A stretch of 64,000 nt of DNA, taken from contig NZ_CP017305.1 in NCBI RefSeq assembly GCF_001747405.1, positions 2,002,001 through 2,066,000 on the forward strand, in the 5' to 3' direction. Below the pieces are notes generated by a model. It did not search any database. It saw only the letters and a program-made list of their open reading frames with translations, and was not told where the DNA came from. The translations under genes and the position numbers were made by a program. Within the stretch, counting starts at the first letter, position 1. Each line of letters begins with the position of its first letter. Source of the stretch: Chlorobaculum limnaeum (GTDB lineage Bacteria > Bacteroidota > Chlorobiia > Chlorobiales > Chlorobiaceae). Below are positions 18,060 through 25,873 of this stretch, piece by piece.

Positions 18060-18204
18060 CGAGCTTCATTTGGCTCAACGTTACGTATCACACTCCCCGA
18101 GCGCCATGAAGTATAAGAAAAAAGCGCCGTATATGGAGCTTCGTGCCACCGCGCCAAGCAGAATCGACGATGTCGGGATGCCGTGCTGCATGTCAGAATC
18201 ACGC

Positions 18205-18295
18205 CGTCATTGCGAGGAGCGTAGCAACATGGCAATCCATTGTATTTATGGATACGAATGGCTTGCTTCTCCCGACAAGTCGGGATCGCAAAATG
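18205..18295. repeat. Dispersed REP-like repeat, copy B
   Basis: CGTCATTGCGAGGAGCGTAG and, after a variable middle, CCCGACAAGTCGGGATCGCA. Homologous to 15631-15733, inverted. The CCCGAC-AA-GTCGGG hairpin is intact here. Confidence 0.8.
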
Positions 18296-18537
18296 GCCAG
18301 ACCCGCAGCTTTTGCCATTTTCCCAATAATTCGTTATATCCTGTAAAACATATCGAAAACATGACTTACCCACATATCCGTAGCTATTACAAAAGAACAG
18401 TAAACCTGACGGCGACTATTTTTTATGAATATCGATAATTTTTCCTAACTTTATTAGGCAATACCACCCAAACAACTATAACTGGTACCAAAGCACATCG
18501 GGACGACGAAATAAAAAATTCCACAGTCCTTGTCGAG

Positions 18538-18561
18538 CGCTATAACCGGTTTCATACAACG
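18538..18561. promoter_or_regulatory. Possible ModE-type box upstream of modD
   Basis: CGCTATAA-N9-TACAACG reads as an imperfect palindrome (arms CGCTATAA and CGTTGTAT), similar to the CGYTATAT...ATATARCG boxes bound by molybdate-sensing ModE. It ends 17 bases before the modD ATG. A second CTATAACTGGT lies at 18476-18486. No modE gene is in the window. Confidence 0.35.
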
Positions 18562-18578
18562 TTTTCAAATTTTCAAAC

Positions 18579-19445
18579 ATGTACAATCTCATTCCGGACA
18601 GCGAAATAGGGCGATTTATCGAGGAGGATGTGCCGTACGGCGATTTGACCACCACCCTGCTCGGTATCGGCGGCGAGCCGGGCGAGATCGCCTTCACCAC
18701 CCGTGAGCGGACGACGGTTTGCTGCACCGAGGAGGCTGGGCGGGGGCTCGCCAGGTGCGGCGCGGAGGTGCTCTTCGCGCTTCCGTCGGGCACGGTCGCC
18801 GCGCCGGGCACGGAAATTCTGAGAGCCGCAGGCCCGGCGGCGGCGCTGCACGCGGGCTGGAAGGTAGCGATGAACCTGCTCGAATACGCCTCTGGCATCT
18901 CGACGCGCACCGCGACCATCGTCGAACGCGCCCGCGCCGTCAATCCGGCGATCACGGTCGTGACGACGCGCAAGTCCTTTCCCGGCACCAAGAAAATCGC
19001 CATCAAGGCGATCATGGCGGGCGGCGCATTCCCTCACCGCCTCGGCCTCTCGGAGTCGATCCTCGTCTTCTCGCAACACACGGCGTTTTTGGGCGGTCTC
19101 GATGCGTTCCTCGAACGCATTGCCGACCTGAAAAGCCGCGCGCCGGAGCAGAAAATTCTCGTCGAGGCGGACAGCGCCGACGAGGCGCTCCGCATCGCAG
19201 CGGCGGGAGCGAACGTGGTGCAGGTGGACAAGATGCCTGTCGCCGAGCTTGCGGCGCTGGTCTCGGAGATCCGCAGCAGCTTCCCCGGCGTGGCCATCTC
19301 GGCGGCGGGCGGCATCAACGCCGAAAATGCGGCAGAGTATGCGGCTACCGGCATCGACATCCTCGTGCTCTCATCGGTCTATTTCGGCAAACCGGCGGAC
19401 TTTTCCACATCGATCACTCCGAAACCCAACCAGCTCCGATCATGA
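18579..19445 (+). CDS. modD: ModD, quinolinate phosphoribosyltransferase-like protein of the molybdate operon
   Basis: This 288-residue protein has the NadC fold: N-terminal IEEDVPYGDLTTTLLGIGGE, central ISTRTATIVERARAVNP and TRKSFPGTKKIAIKA, and the C-terminal barrel segment AAGANVVQVDKM. The sequence is the ModD branch, which is found with molybdate ABC genes and whose function is not established. Location as first gene of modDABC, with its last four bases (ATGA) shared with the modA start, supports the ModD assignment over NadC. A ModE-like palindrome lies just upstream. No strong ribosome-binding site is visible. Confidence 0.88.
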   Translation: MYNLIPDSEIGRFIEEDVPYGDLTTTLLGIGGEPGEIAFTTRERTTVCCTEEAGRGLARCGAEVLFALPSGTVAAPGTEILRAAGPAAALHAGWKVAMNLLEYASGISTRTATIVERARAVNPAITVVTTRKSFPGTKKIAIKAIMAGGAFPHRLGLSESILVFSQHTAFLGGLDAFLERIADLKSRAPEQKILVEADSADEALRIAAAGANVVQVDKMPVAELAALVSEIRSSFPGVAISAAGGINAENAAEYAATGIDILVLSSVYFGKPADFSTSITPKPNQLRS

Positions 19446-20197
19446 AATCCGTGAAACATCTCCTGCGCGCCATCACCGCGCTCTTCGTATGCATGATGAC
19501 CGCCGTTCCAGCAATGGCGGGACAGGTCAGCCTCTCGGCGGCGGCCAGCCTCAAGGATGCGCTCAACGAGATGACCGGCATGTACGTGAAATCTCATCCC
19601 GGCACTACCGTCGTGAAGAACTTCGGCGCTTCGGGTGCGCTTGCGGGCCAGATCGAGCAGGGCGTTCCGGCGGACATCTTCATTTCGGCAAGCGCCGACT
19701 GGGTCGATTATCTCGTGAACAGGAGGATGCTCGACGCCAAAAGCAGGAAAAATTTCGCGTACAACGCCCTCGTCTTCGCCGGTACGACCACCAGAAAGCT
19801 CTCCGGCATGAACGACCTCGCCAGGCTCGACCGGATCGCCATTGGCAGCCCGAAGAGCGTTCCGGCGGGCGAGTATGCGATGGAGTCGATGAAAAATTCG
19901 GGACTTGACCAGAAGCTCGCCGCGAAGCTCGTGATGGCCAAGGATGTGCGGGAGTGCCTGACCTACGCCGAAATGGGCGAGGTTGACGGTGCGTTTGTCT
20001 ATCGCACGGACGCAATGCAGGCAAAAAAAGCGAAGATTCTCTTCGTCGTGCCTGAAAAGCTGCACACGCGCGTGGTCTATCCGATGGCGCTGACCGTCAG
20101 CGGAGCCGCCAATGCCGACGCCAAAGCCCTCTTCGCCTGGATCCAGAGCGGCGCGGCCAAATCGATCCTGAAGAAATACGGTTTCGTTCTAAAGTAA
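19442..20197 (+). CDS. modA: Molybdate-binding periplasmic protein
   Basis: This 251-residue solute-binding protein begins with a signal peptide (LLRAITALFVCMMTAVPAMA). The mature part carries the ModA ligand-site stretches LSAAASLKDALNEM, FGASGALAGQIEQGVPADIF and SPKSVPAGEYA, whose serine hydroxyls and backbone amides bind molybdate or tungstate. The ATG at 19442 overlaps the modD stop by four bases, indicating translational coupling. It supplies molybdenum for nitrogenase and molybdopterin enzymes. Confidence 0.95.
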   Translation: MKSVKHLLRAITALFVCMMTAVPAMAGQVSLSAAASLKDALNEMTGMYVKSHPGTTVVKNFGASGALAGQIEQGVPADIFISASADWVDYLVNRRMLDAKSRKNFAYNALVFAGTTTRKLSGMNDLARLDRIAIGSPKSVPAGEYAMESMKNSGLDQKLAAKLVMAKDVRECLTYAEMGEVDGAFVYRTDAMQAKKAKILFVVPEKLHTRVVYPMALTVSGAANADAKALFAWIQSGAAKSILKKYGFVLK

Positions 20198-20219
20198 TCC
20201 TTTGTTTTTGCAGTACACC

Positions 20220-20906
20220 ATGAACCTGTCGCCACAAGACATAACGGCTATCCTGCTCTCGATGAAGATCGCGGTGACGGCTACCCTGCTTTCGCTGCCC
20301 TTCGGCTTCGCGACGGCATGGTTCATGGTGTTCCGGCGCTTTCGCGGCAAGGTGCTGCTCGAAGTGCTGGTCAACCTGCCGCTCACCCTGCCGCCGGTGG
20401 TGATCGGCTATTTCCTGCTGCTCTTCTTCGGGCGCAACGGCTGGGGCGGCGCAGTGCTCAAGGCGGCGGACATCGAGTTCATCTTCACCTGGAAAGCCGC
20501 CGTCGTCGCATCGGCCACGGTCGGCTTTCCACTGCTCGTGCGCTCGATCCGCCTCGGCATGGAGTCGATCGACCGGCAGTTGCTCCAAGCGTCGCGAAGC
20601 CTCGGCGCGAGCTGGTACGACACGCTCTTCACCGTCGTCCTGCCGCTCTCGTTCCGGGGCATGGTCGCCGGATCGTCGCTCATGTTCGCACGCAGCCTCG
20701 GTGAGTTCGGCGCGACCATCATCGTCGCTGGCAACATTCCCGGCTTAACGCAGACCATTCCGCTCGCGATTTATGATTACGCCAGCTCGCCGACCGGTAC
20801 GTCGATGGCGCTCTCGCTCTGCGCCGTATCGGTTGCGCTATCGGTGATCATACTGCTGCTGCACGAAGTGATCGGCAAGAAACTCGAACACGGAGGACAG
20901 GCGTGA
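20220..20906 (+). CDS. modB: Molybdate ABC transporter permease
   Basis: This 228-residue inner-membrane protein has about five hydrophobic helices and the permease EAA loop (QLLQASRSLGASWYDTLFTV), which contacts ModC. The early helix region LPPVVIGYFLLLFFGRNGW is characteristic of ModB. The ATG at 20220 (MNLSPQDITAI) matches the usual ModB start. A TTG six codons upstream (20202) is possible. The last bases GTGA overlap the modC start codon. Confidence 0.94.
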   Translation: MNLSPQDITAILLSMKIAVTATLLSLPFGFATAWFMVFRRFRGKVLLEVLVNLPLTLPPVVIGYFLLLFFGRNGWGGAVLKAADIEFIFTWKAAVVASATVGFPLLVRSIRLGMESIDRQLLQASRSLGASWYDTLFTVVLPLSFRGMVAGSSLMFARSLGEFGATIIVAGNIPGLTQTIPLAIYDYASSPTGTSMALSLCAVSVALSVIILLLHEVIGKKLEHGGQA

Positions 20907-21958
20907 AGCTGCGAATCGACATCGAAAAAAAGCTCGGCGACTTCTCGCTGAAGGTTAACACCGAAATATCGGGAGAGCGCGTCGGCATCTTCGGCGCGTC
21001 AGGCAGCGGCAAATCGACGCTCACGCATCTGATTGCGGGGCTGATAAAGCCCGATGCGGGCGAGATTTACCTCGACGATACCTGCCTGTTCAGCAGCCGG
21101 AAAAAGATCGATCTCTCGCCGGAAAAACGGCGCATCTCCATCGTCTTCCAGCAGGCGACGCTCTTTCCGCATCTCGGCGTCAAGCAGAACCTGCTCTACG
21201 GCTACAAACGCTGCCGACCGGCTGAACGGCGCATCGAGCCGGAAGCGATCATCGGGGTGCTCAACCTGGGGCATCTGGTGGGCCGTGGAGTCAACAAGCT
21301 CTCCGGCGGAGAAAAGCAGCGCGTGGCGCTGGGCCGGGCGGTGCTGGCCAACCCGCGCCTGCTCGTGATGGACGAGCCGCTCTCGGCGCTCGACGACTCG
21401 CTCCGCTACCAGATTATCCCCTACCTGCGCAGCGTCAGTGCGGAGTTCGGCATTCCGTGCCTCTTCATTTCGCACTCGATCACTGAAATGCAGCTCATGA
21501 CCGAGCGGGTGCTGGTCGTCAAAAACGGACGGCTGTCGGGCATCTCGACGCCCGACCAGCTTGCCCGCGCAGGCATGGCGAGCAACCCGAAAGGCTACCT
21601 CAACCTGCTCCGCCTGAATGGCGCGAAGGAGCAGGACGGACTTTTCCACTGCCCCTGGGGGAGCAGCGAGCTGATCATCTCGGACGGCAAAACCGGCGAG
21701 GAGTCGCTGTTCGAACTCTCCTCTCGCGACATCATCCTCTTCAAGCAGCACCCCGAAGCCATCAGCGCCCGCAACCTGCTCGAATGCACGGTCACGGAAC
21801 TCTTCGACTCGGACGGCCGCAAAGGCGTGGTGCTCCAGTCAGGCGGCAAAACGCTCGTCGCCGAAATCGTCCGCGTCGCCGCCGAGGAGCTCGTCATAAC
21901 CCAGGGATCGACCCTTTTCGCCGCCATCAAAGCTTCGGCGTTCCGGCGGTTGGGGTAA
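20903..21958 (+). CDS. modC: Molybdate ABC transporter ATPase with TOBE domain
   Basis: This 351-residue protein has Walker [16 protein letters not shown]-loop VFQQATLFPHL, signature LSGGEKQRVALGRAV, Walker B LLVMDEPLSALD, and a C-terminal TOBE/MOP domain (residues about 285-350) that binds oxyanion. The GTG start at 20903 sits in the modB stop (GTGA). The last 15 or so residues (AAIKASAFRRLG) occur again, diverged, in non-coding DNA at 22736-22792 beyond the lysozyme gene. Confidence 0.95.
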   Translation: MKLRIDIEKKLGDFSLKVNTEISGERVGIFGASGSGKSTLTHLIAGLIKPDAGEIYLDDTCLFSSRKKIDLSPEKRRISIVFQQATLFPHLGVKQNLLYGYKRCRPAERRIEPEAIIGVLNLGHLVGRGVNKLSGGEKQRVALGRAVLANPRLLVMDEPLSALDDSLRYQIIPYLRSVSAEFGIPCLFISHSITEMQLMTERVLVVKNGRLSGISTPDQLARAGMASNPKGYLNLLRLNGAKEQDGLFHCPWGSSELIISDGKTGEESLFELSSRDIILFKQHPEAISARNLLECTVTELFDSDGRKGVVLQSGGKTLVAEIVRVAAEELVITQGSTLFAAIKASAFRRLG

Positions 21959-21972
21959 GGGAGGGATCGACT

Positions 21973-22611
21973 TCAGGCCATCAAAGTTTGCTCGGCTGAT
22001 TTGAAAAGCTGGAATCGTTCCTGAAGACCGACGGTGCCGCCATTGATTCTTTTGGTGATCGTGGTGAAATCTTCCAGATCGTTGTCGCCTGTCTGGTCGT
22101 CGGCAAGCTCATTGAGTCCGCGCGTGGCCCAGAACCACGCCGCCGACATCGCCGCAACGGCAGGTTCGCTCAACTGTTCGGGATGCGTGACAAGGTCGAT
22201 GCCGAGCGCTTGCGACGCGGAGGCGTAATTCGAGCGACCGGTGAGCTGAATCAGGCCGCGCCCCCTGAACCGGTAGCCGTCGCCGGATGACTCCGGCCCA
22301 TTGCCGATCCTGTTCGCGTAGACAAAGTTGGCGAGCTTCTCCGGATTTCGTTCGTACTTCCGGGCTTTGGCGAGGGAGGGAAACCGTTTTGGCCACACCT
22401 TCATCAGGCGAGCCGCGGTATAGGAAAGTTTCTCTTCAAGGACGTTGAACTGACCCGACTCATGCCCTATTTGCGCGAGGAACGATGCGATACGTTCATT
22501 ACTCGTAATGGCGTATTTTTCAAAGGCAGGAATTAAAGCCTCCACCCATATTTCCGGATTTTTACAGTTGGGCAACGCTGCTTTAAGCTGATCGGCAGTG
22601 ATTAACGGCAT
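21973..22611 (-). CDS. GH19 lysozyme/chitinase-like endolysin
   Basis: This 212-residue protein consists of a glycoside hydrolase family 19 domain. The catalytic acid region IASFLAQIGHESGQFNVLEE and the family core FRGRGLIQLTGRSNYASAS are both present, as is AAMSAAWFW. There is no signal peptide, as in phage endolysins, which favours peptidoglycan over chitin as substrate. It is convergent with modC (14 bases apart) and followed on the far side by a stray copy of the modC 3' end, so it probably arrived as part of an inserted segment. No holin or other phage gene is near. Confidence 0.88.
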   Translation of the reverse strand: MPLITADQLKAALPNCKNPEIWVEALIPAFEKYAITSNERIASFLAQIGHESGQFNVLEEKLSYTAARLMKVWPKRFPSLAKARKYERNPEKLANFVYANRIGNGPESSGDGYRFRGRGLIQLTGRSNYASASQALGIDLVTHPEQLSEPAVAAMSAAWFWATRGLNELADDQTGDNDLEDFTTITKRINGGTVGLQERFQLFKSAEQTLMA

Positions 22612-22735
22612 AGTGGCCTCCCGATGTTGACTGGTTATAACTCGAAACGACAGTGTAAGTTAAAGATATAACTCATCTTTTTTTCAGGATAAATCAACGC
22701 CCGATCACACTCGACGCTTGGCGAAAGAGCCCGGC

Positions 22736-22792
22736 AGCGGCAAGAGGCTCGTCGCCGCGATCAAGGCGTCGGCGTTTAGGAGGTTGGGGTGA
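22736..22792 (+). pseudogene. Stray duplicate of the modC 3' end
   Basis: The reading frame ending at 22790-22792 encodes SGKRLVAAIKASAFRRLG then stop. The last twelve residues are identical to the modC C terminus and the DNA is similar at most positions, with synonymous differences. There is no start codon and no upstream modC sequence beyond a few codons. Confidence 0.7.
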
Positions 22793-22810
22793 GCAACGAC
22801 GCACCAACGC

Positions 22811-23652
22811 TCACGCAACCAACACATCGATCCGTTGCGCCAACTGCTTGAAATAGTCACGCGACCAGATTTTCAATGCCTCTGAATTGTTCACAAACCG
22901 CGAGACTTCATCGACTGCCGCAGTGACATCGATTACATCGATACGGCTTTCGAGCAATTGGCGAAATTCCGCTACGGACAAACTCCCCTCCAGATGACCG
23001 CTTTGCCTTGCCCGAATGATGAAGTGGTCAAGGTTAAGTGGTGTCCTGTTTCTGACATACCATTCAAAATCGAACCAATCCCTGCCTTTTATCCGGCTTT
23101 TCCAGTTTCTGAAAAGCAACGCATGCATCTTTCCTGCAAACAGGTCTGGCAGGCTGAAACACTTGACATAAAACGAGAATGGCTGCAACAACAGCTTTTC
23201 CTCGGTTGTAAATCCAGGCGGAGGAAGCGTATCGACCTCGAACCTTATTTTGACCATCTTCTCTCCATATATGGCAAGACTGAACTGGCGAGTGTCGCTC
23301 TTCAAAAAAGCCGACTCTATTGCCGTACTGATCGTTTTCCGCTTTGCCGAAATATCGACCTCAAGACCAAGGGCTGAAAACTCATCCTTGACGGCCTTGA
23401 AATATGGTTCGAGAGAATATCCGGCATCGGGCGCAAGAAGTGAAAAATCAAGGTCTTCGGAAAATCGGGGCAAACCATAAAAGATTCTCAGGCAGATACC
23501 GCCGTAAAATGCCGCCTTTTCGAAAAAACCACCACGACACCACGATACAATCCGGCAAGCGCGATCTCTTGCATCACCTCGCGCAAACCGTTGGCTGCGC
23601 CTTCAGCCGTTGTCGAATCATACTTTTCGAGCATCTGGCTCAGTACCGTCAT
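22811..23652 (-). pseudogene. AbiEii-type nucleotidyltransferase toxin, frameshifted
   Basis: From ATG at 23652 the frame reads MTVLSQMLEKYDSTTAEG to LAGLYRGV, then leaves frame. Dropping eight bases restores GFFEKAAFYGGICLRIF and GLPRFSEDLDFSLL, the nucleotidyltransferase motif of AbiEii toxins, and the rest to 22811 is intact (KCFSLPDLFAGKMHALLFR, GRDWFDFEWYV). The cause is visible: an exact tandem duplication of the 8-mer CACCACGA at 23530-23545. AbiEii toxins modify tRNA or GTP pools to block growth upon phage infection. The antitoxin gene upstream overlaps by four bases and is intact. As written, the toxin would be inactive unless the repeat contracts. Confidence 0.88.
23530..23545. repeat. 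8-bp tandem duplication that frameshifts the AbiEii gene
   Basis: CACCACGA repeated twice without spacer (23530-23537 and 23538-23545). Removing one unit restores the full toxin frame. Confidence 0.93.
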
Positions 23653-24305
23653 GATGCCTCCCGTTTTATGGATTCAAGCACTTGCAGCAACGCATCAAGC
23701 ATCTCGGCCTTCACCCCTGCGGCCATACACTCTCGGATCACGTCGGGATCGAACCGGGCAAGCGACTCTTCCTCGATGCGCAGATCGTCAAAGAGCAACG
23801 CCTGCATTCCGCGCCGCGATTGAACATTCAGTTGCCGGGTAAACATGAGCTTGTCGCAGAGCGCCTTTTCAGGAGAGGCCATCAAAAAACCGGTCCGGTC
23901 AGCGCTCTCGATCCGGTCGATACCGACAGCATACAGTTCCGGCGGAGAATGGGTATAGGAAAAGCGACCGACAGGCAGATCGTAACGCTTCCCTCTCTTG
24001 GTCGTCATCGATGTCAGCTCGACCACCCGTTCGGGAATGAGTCCGTAATACGACAGCGCGAACTCCATCGAAACATAGGAAGGGCCATACAACTGATTCG
24101 CCACGAGCGGCAAGGAGATCGGAATTCCGGTAACGTCAGGGGCCACGCAATAAAGCCCCTTTCTTATGGGCAGAAGCAATCCGTCGCCAATCATCCGAGA
24201 TATCTTGTCGTTCGGAGAGCGATAGTCGCCGAGAATCGAAAGCAGCGTACCATGCCCTACCGGTACGCTCCCGAATTCCTTGAGCTTCTTTTCAAGCTGC
24301 ATCAT
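23649..24305 (-). CDS. AbiEi-type antitoxin / transcriptional regulator
   Basis: This 218-residue protein has an N-terminal winged-helix region (LLSILGDYRSPNDKISRM, then GLLLPIRKGLYCVAPD), the conserved AbiEi segment LVANQLYGPSYVSMEFALSY, and the C-terminal domain with SPEKALCDKLMF. AbiEi represses its own operon and counteracts AbiEii (type IV toxin-antitoxin, abortive phage infection). Its stop overlaps the toxin start (ATGA), the usual arrangement. The antitoxin frame is undamaged although the toxin is frameshifted. Confidence 0.9.
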   Translation of the reverse strand: MMQLEKKLKEFGSVPVGHGTLLSILGDYRSPNDKISRMIGDGLLLPIRKGLYCVAPDVTGIPISLPLVANQLYGPSYVSMEFALSYYGLIPERVVELTSMTTKRGKRYDLPVGRFSYTHSPPELYAVGIDRIESADRTGFLMASPEKALCDKLMFTRQLNVQSRRGMQALLFDDLRIEEESLARFDPDVIRECMAAGVKAEMLDALLQVLESIKREAS

Positions 24306-24433
24306 GACATTCTGCCCGGATAAACGAAGAATAGTCGATTATCTGTGTAAAATAACACCGTATCTATCTGATTCAAAACAACAGTATCCGCAGTTCGTGT
24401 CTGCATTCCCTTCCGCTCAACGCCTCATCACCC

Positions 24434-25645
24434 TCATGCCCCGGCGCTGCCCCACACCGCGAACACCGGGTCGGAGAGGATGGTTTCCCGGATATGCGGG
24501 TCGTCGTCCGGCCTCATATAGCCACGCACGGTTTCGGTGTTGAGGTCGCCGTACCCGCCAGCTTTGCGGTAGCAGTCGAGCACCAGGCCGAGGCGTTCGA
24601 AAGCGTGAAGCTCCGGCCAGGGCTGAATCTCCTTGCCCGGAAACCAGCGGTGAGAGAACACCGTCACCACCTTGCCGCCGGGCCGCGTCACTCGGGCCGC
24701 CTCCCGCAGAACCTCGACCGGGCAGACGAGGTATTCGATCGAGACCGTGCAGATGACGGCGTCGAACTCGCCGTCCGCGAAGGGCAGCGCCAGGTCGCGG
24801 TTCAGGTCGTGCACGACGCGGCGCGTGAGCTGCCGGTTGCTTGCAAGCTCCTCGCGGTTGAGGCCCAGCCCGGTCACGTCAAAACGCGCTGGCGGCTCCG
24901 GCAGGTGCGACGAGCAACTGCTCATCAGGTCGAGCACCTTCGCGCCGTCGTCGAGCAGCCTTCCGTAGAGTTCGCGAACGTTACCGATGGCCGTGCCGTC
25001 GAGATGCTCCACCATCCGCGGCTCGCGGTAGAAGAGGCTGTCATTCTGCTCGTTCCGGCGGCGGAACGGATAGTCGCCGAAGAAGTCTGTGTCGCCCGCG
25101 CCGCCCGGAATTTGCATCCCCGGCCCGTCGAGCGTCACCAGTTCGGCGATGTCGGTGCACGATCCGCCGCGCTCTTCAGGCATTTCGAGAAAATCGACGC
25201 ACGCGGCATCGAGCCGCAACGGGTAGCGGGCAAGCGGGTGATTGGTGTCGCAGAGCAGCTCTTTGTCGCTGACCGAAACGACGCGGAACGGCGTCATGTT
25301 GCCGCTGAAACAGTCGAGCGCGCTCCACGCCAGCCCCTGCGGATAGAACCGCCCCGCGACCGGCGTGACGGCGTTCCCGTTCTGAAGCCTGCCGAAGCGG
25401 GAGCGCGGGCAGGTCACGATGTTACCCGCGCTGAACGGCAGCACGAGCACGCCCGCCTCGAACTGCCGGGCGCAGCTTTCGCCAGGCTTCAGAGCAACAG
25501 CCTCGTCGAACATGTCGCCCGGAAAGAGGTCGCGCCAGAAGTTGATTTTCCGCACGAACACCCGTTCGCAGTGAGCGGCAACCGGGCTTTGCCATGACAG
25601 TGAAAACGCTATCGACGCCCGTCCCGGCTTCTGTGTAAATGCCAT
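24434..25645 (-). CDS. FKBP-like domain fused to a SAM-dependent methyltransferase
   Basis: The 403-residue protein has two parts. Residues about 40-170 resemble an FKBP/SlyD-type peptidyl-prolyl isomerase domain, including the hallmark DTNHPLARYPL. Residues about 230-345 are a class I methyltransferase fold (GAKVLDLMSSCSSHLPEP, then LPFADGEFDAVICTVSIEYL and VLREAARVTRPGGKVV). The first glycine motif is weakened (LDLMSSCSSH), so SAM binding should be treated as probable only. The ATG at 25645 is used because the 29 codons upstream look non-coding. A diverged, broken piece of the same gene lies just upstream at about 25755-25860. The substrate is unknown. Confidence 0.75.
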   Translation of the reverse strand: MAFTQKPGRASIAFSLSWQSPVAAHCERVFVRKINFWRDLFPGDMFDEAVALKPGESCARQFEAGVLVLPFSAGNIVTCPRSRFGRLQNGNAVTPVAGRFYPQGLAWSALDCFSGNMTPFRVVSVSDKELLCDTNHPLARYPLRLDAACVDFLEMPEERGGSCTDIAELVTLDGPGMQIPGGAGDTDFFGDYPFRRRNEQNDSLFYREPRMVEHLDGTAIGNVRELYGRLLDDGAKVLDLMSSCSSHLPEPPARFDVTGLGLNREELASNRQLTRRVVHDLNRDLALPFADGEFDAVICTVSIEYLVCPVEVLREAARVTRPGGKVVTVFSHRWFPGKEIQPWPELHAFERLGLVLDCYRKAGGYGDLNTETVRGYMRPDDDPHIRETILSDPVFAVWGSAGA

Positions 25646-25754
25646 ATCGCTATGATTTCTATCGTTTTGTGAGTACCGGCCGAAGAGAGCGACCGTGGCT
25701 ATAACCAACGCGCCTCCAACCGGATTCCTCACCGACGCGCCGCGATTTTCTCCA

Positions 25755-25860
25755 TTTGAATTTTTTCGGCGACAGGATGGATAGTCGCCGAAGAAATCCG
25801 AATCCCTCCCGGCCGGGCACCTGCATTCCCGGCCTGTCGAGCGTCACCAGCTCGGCTCAG
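25755..25860 (-). pseudogene. Remnant of a tandem copy of the FKBP-methyltransferase gene
   Basis: This stretch repeats the DNA at about 25060-25160 (encoding LVTLDGPGMQIPG and FFGDYPF) with changes. Here one frame reads LVTLDRPGMQVPG and then shifts. No start and no continuation are present. Confidence 0.65.
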
Positions 25861-25873
25861 TCCATCGAAATCA

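Noticed and set aside
18143-18346. Small open frames in the region upstream of the ABC ATPase
   Set aside because: They lie in a dispersed repeat and lack start signals.
25659-25847. 62-codon minus-strand frame upstream of the FKBP-methyltransferase gene
   Set aside because: It is a shifted scrap of a duplicated copy of that gene, listed as a remnant and not as a gene.
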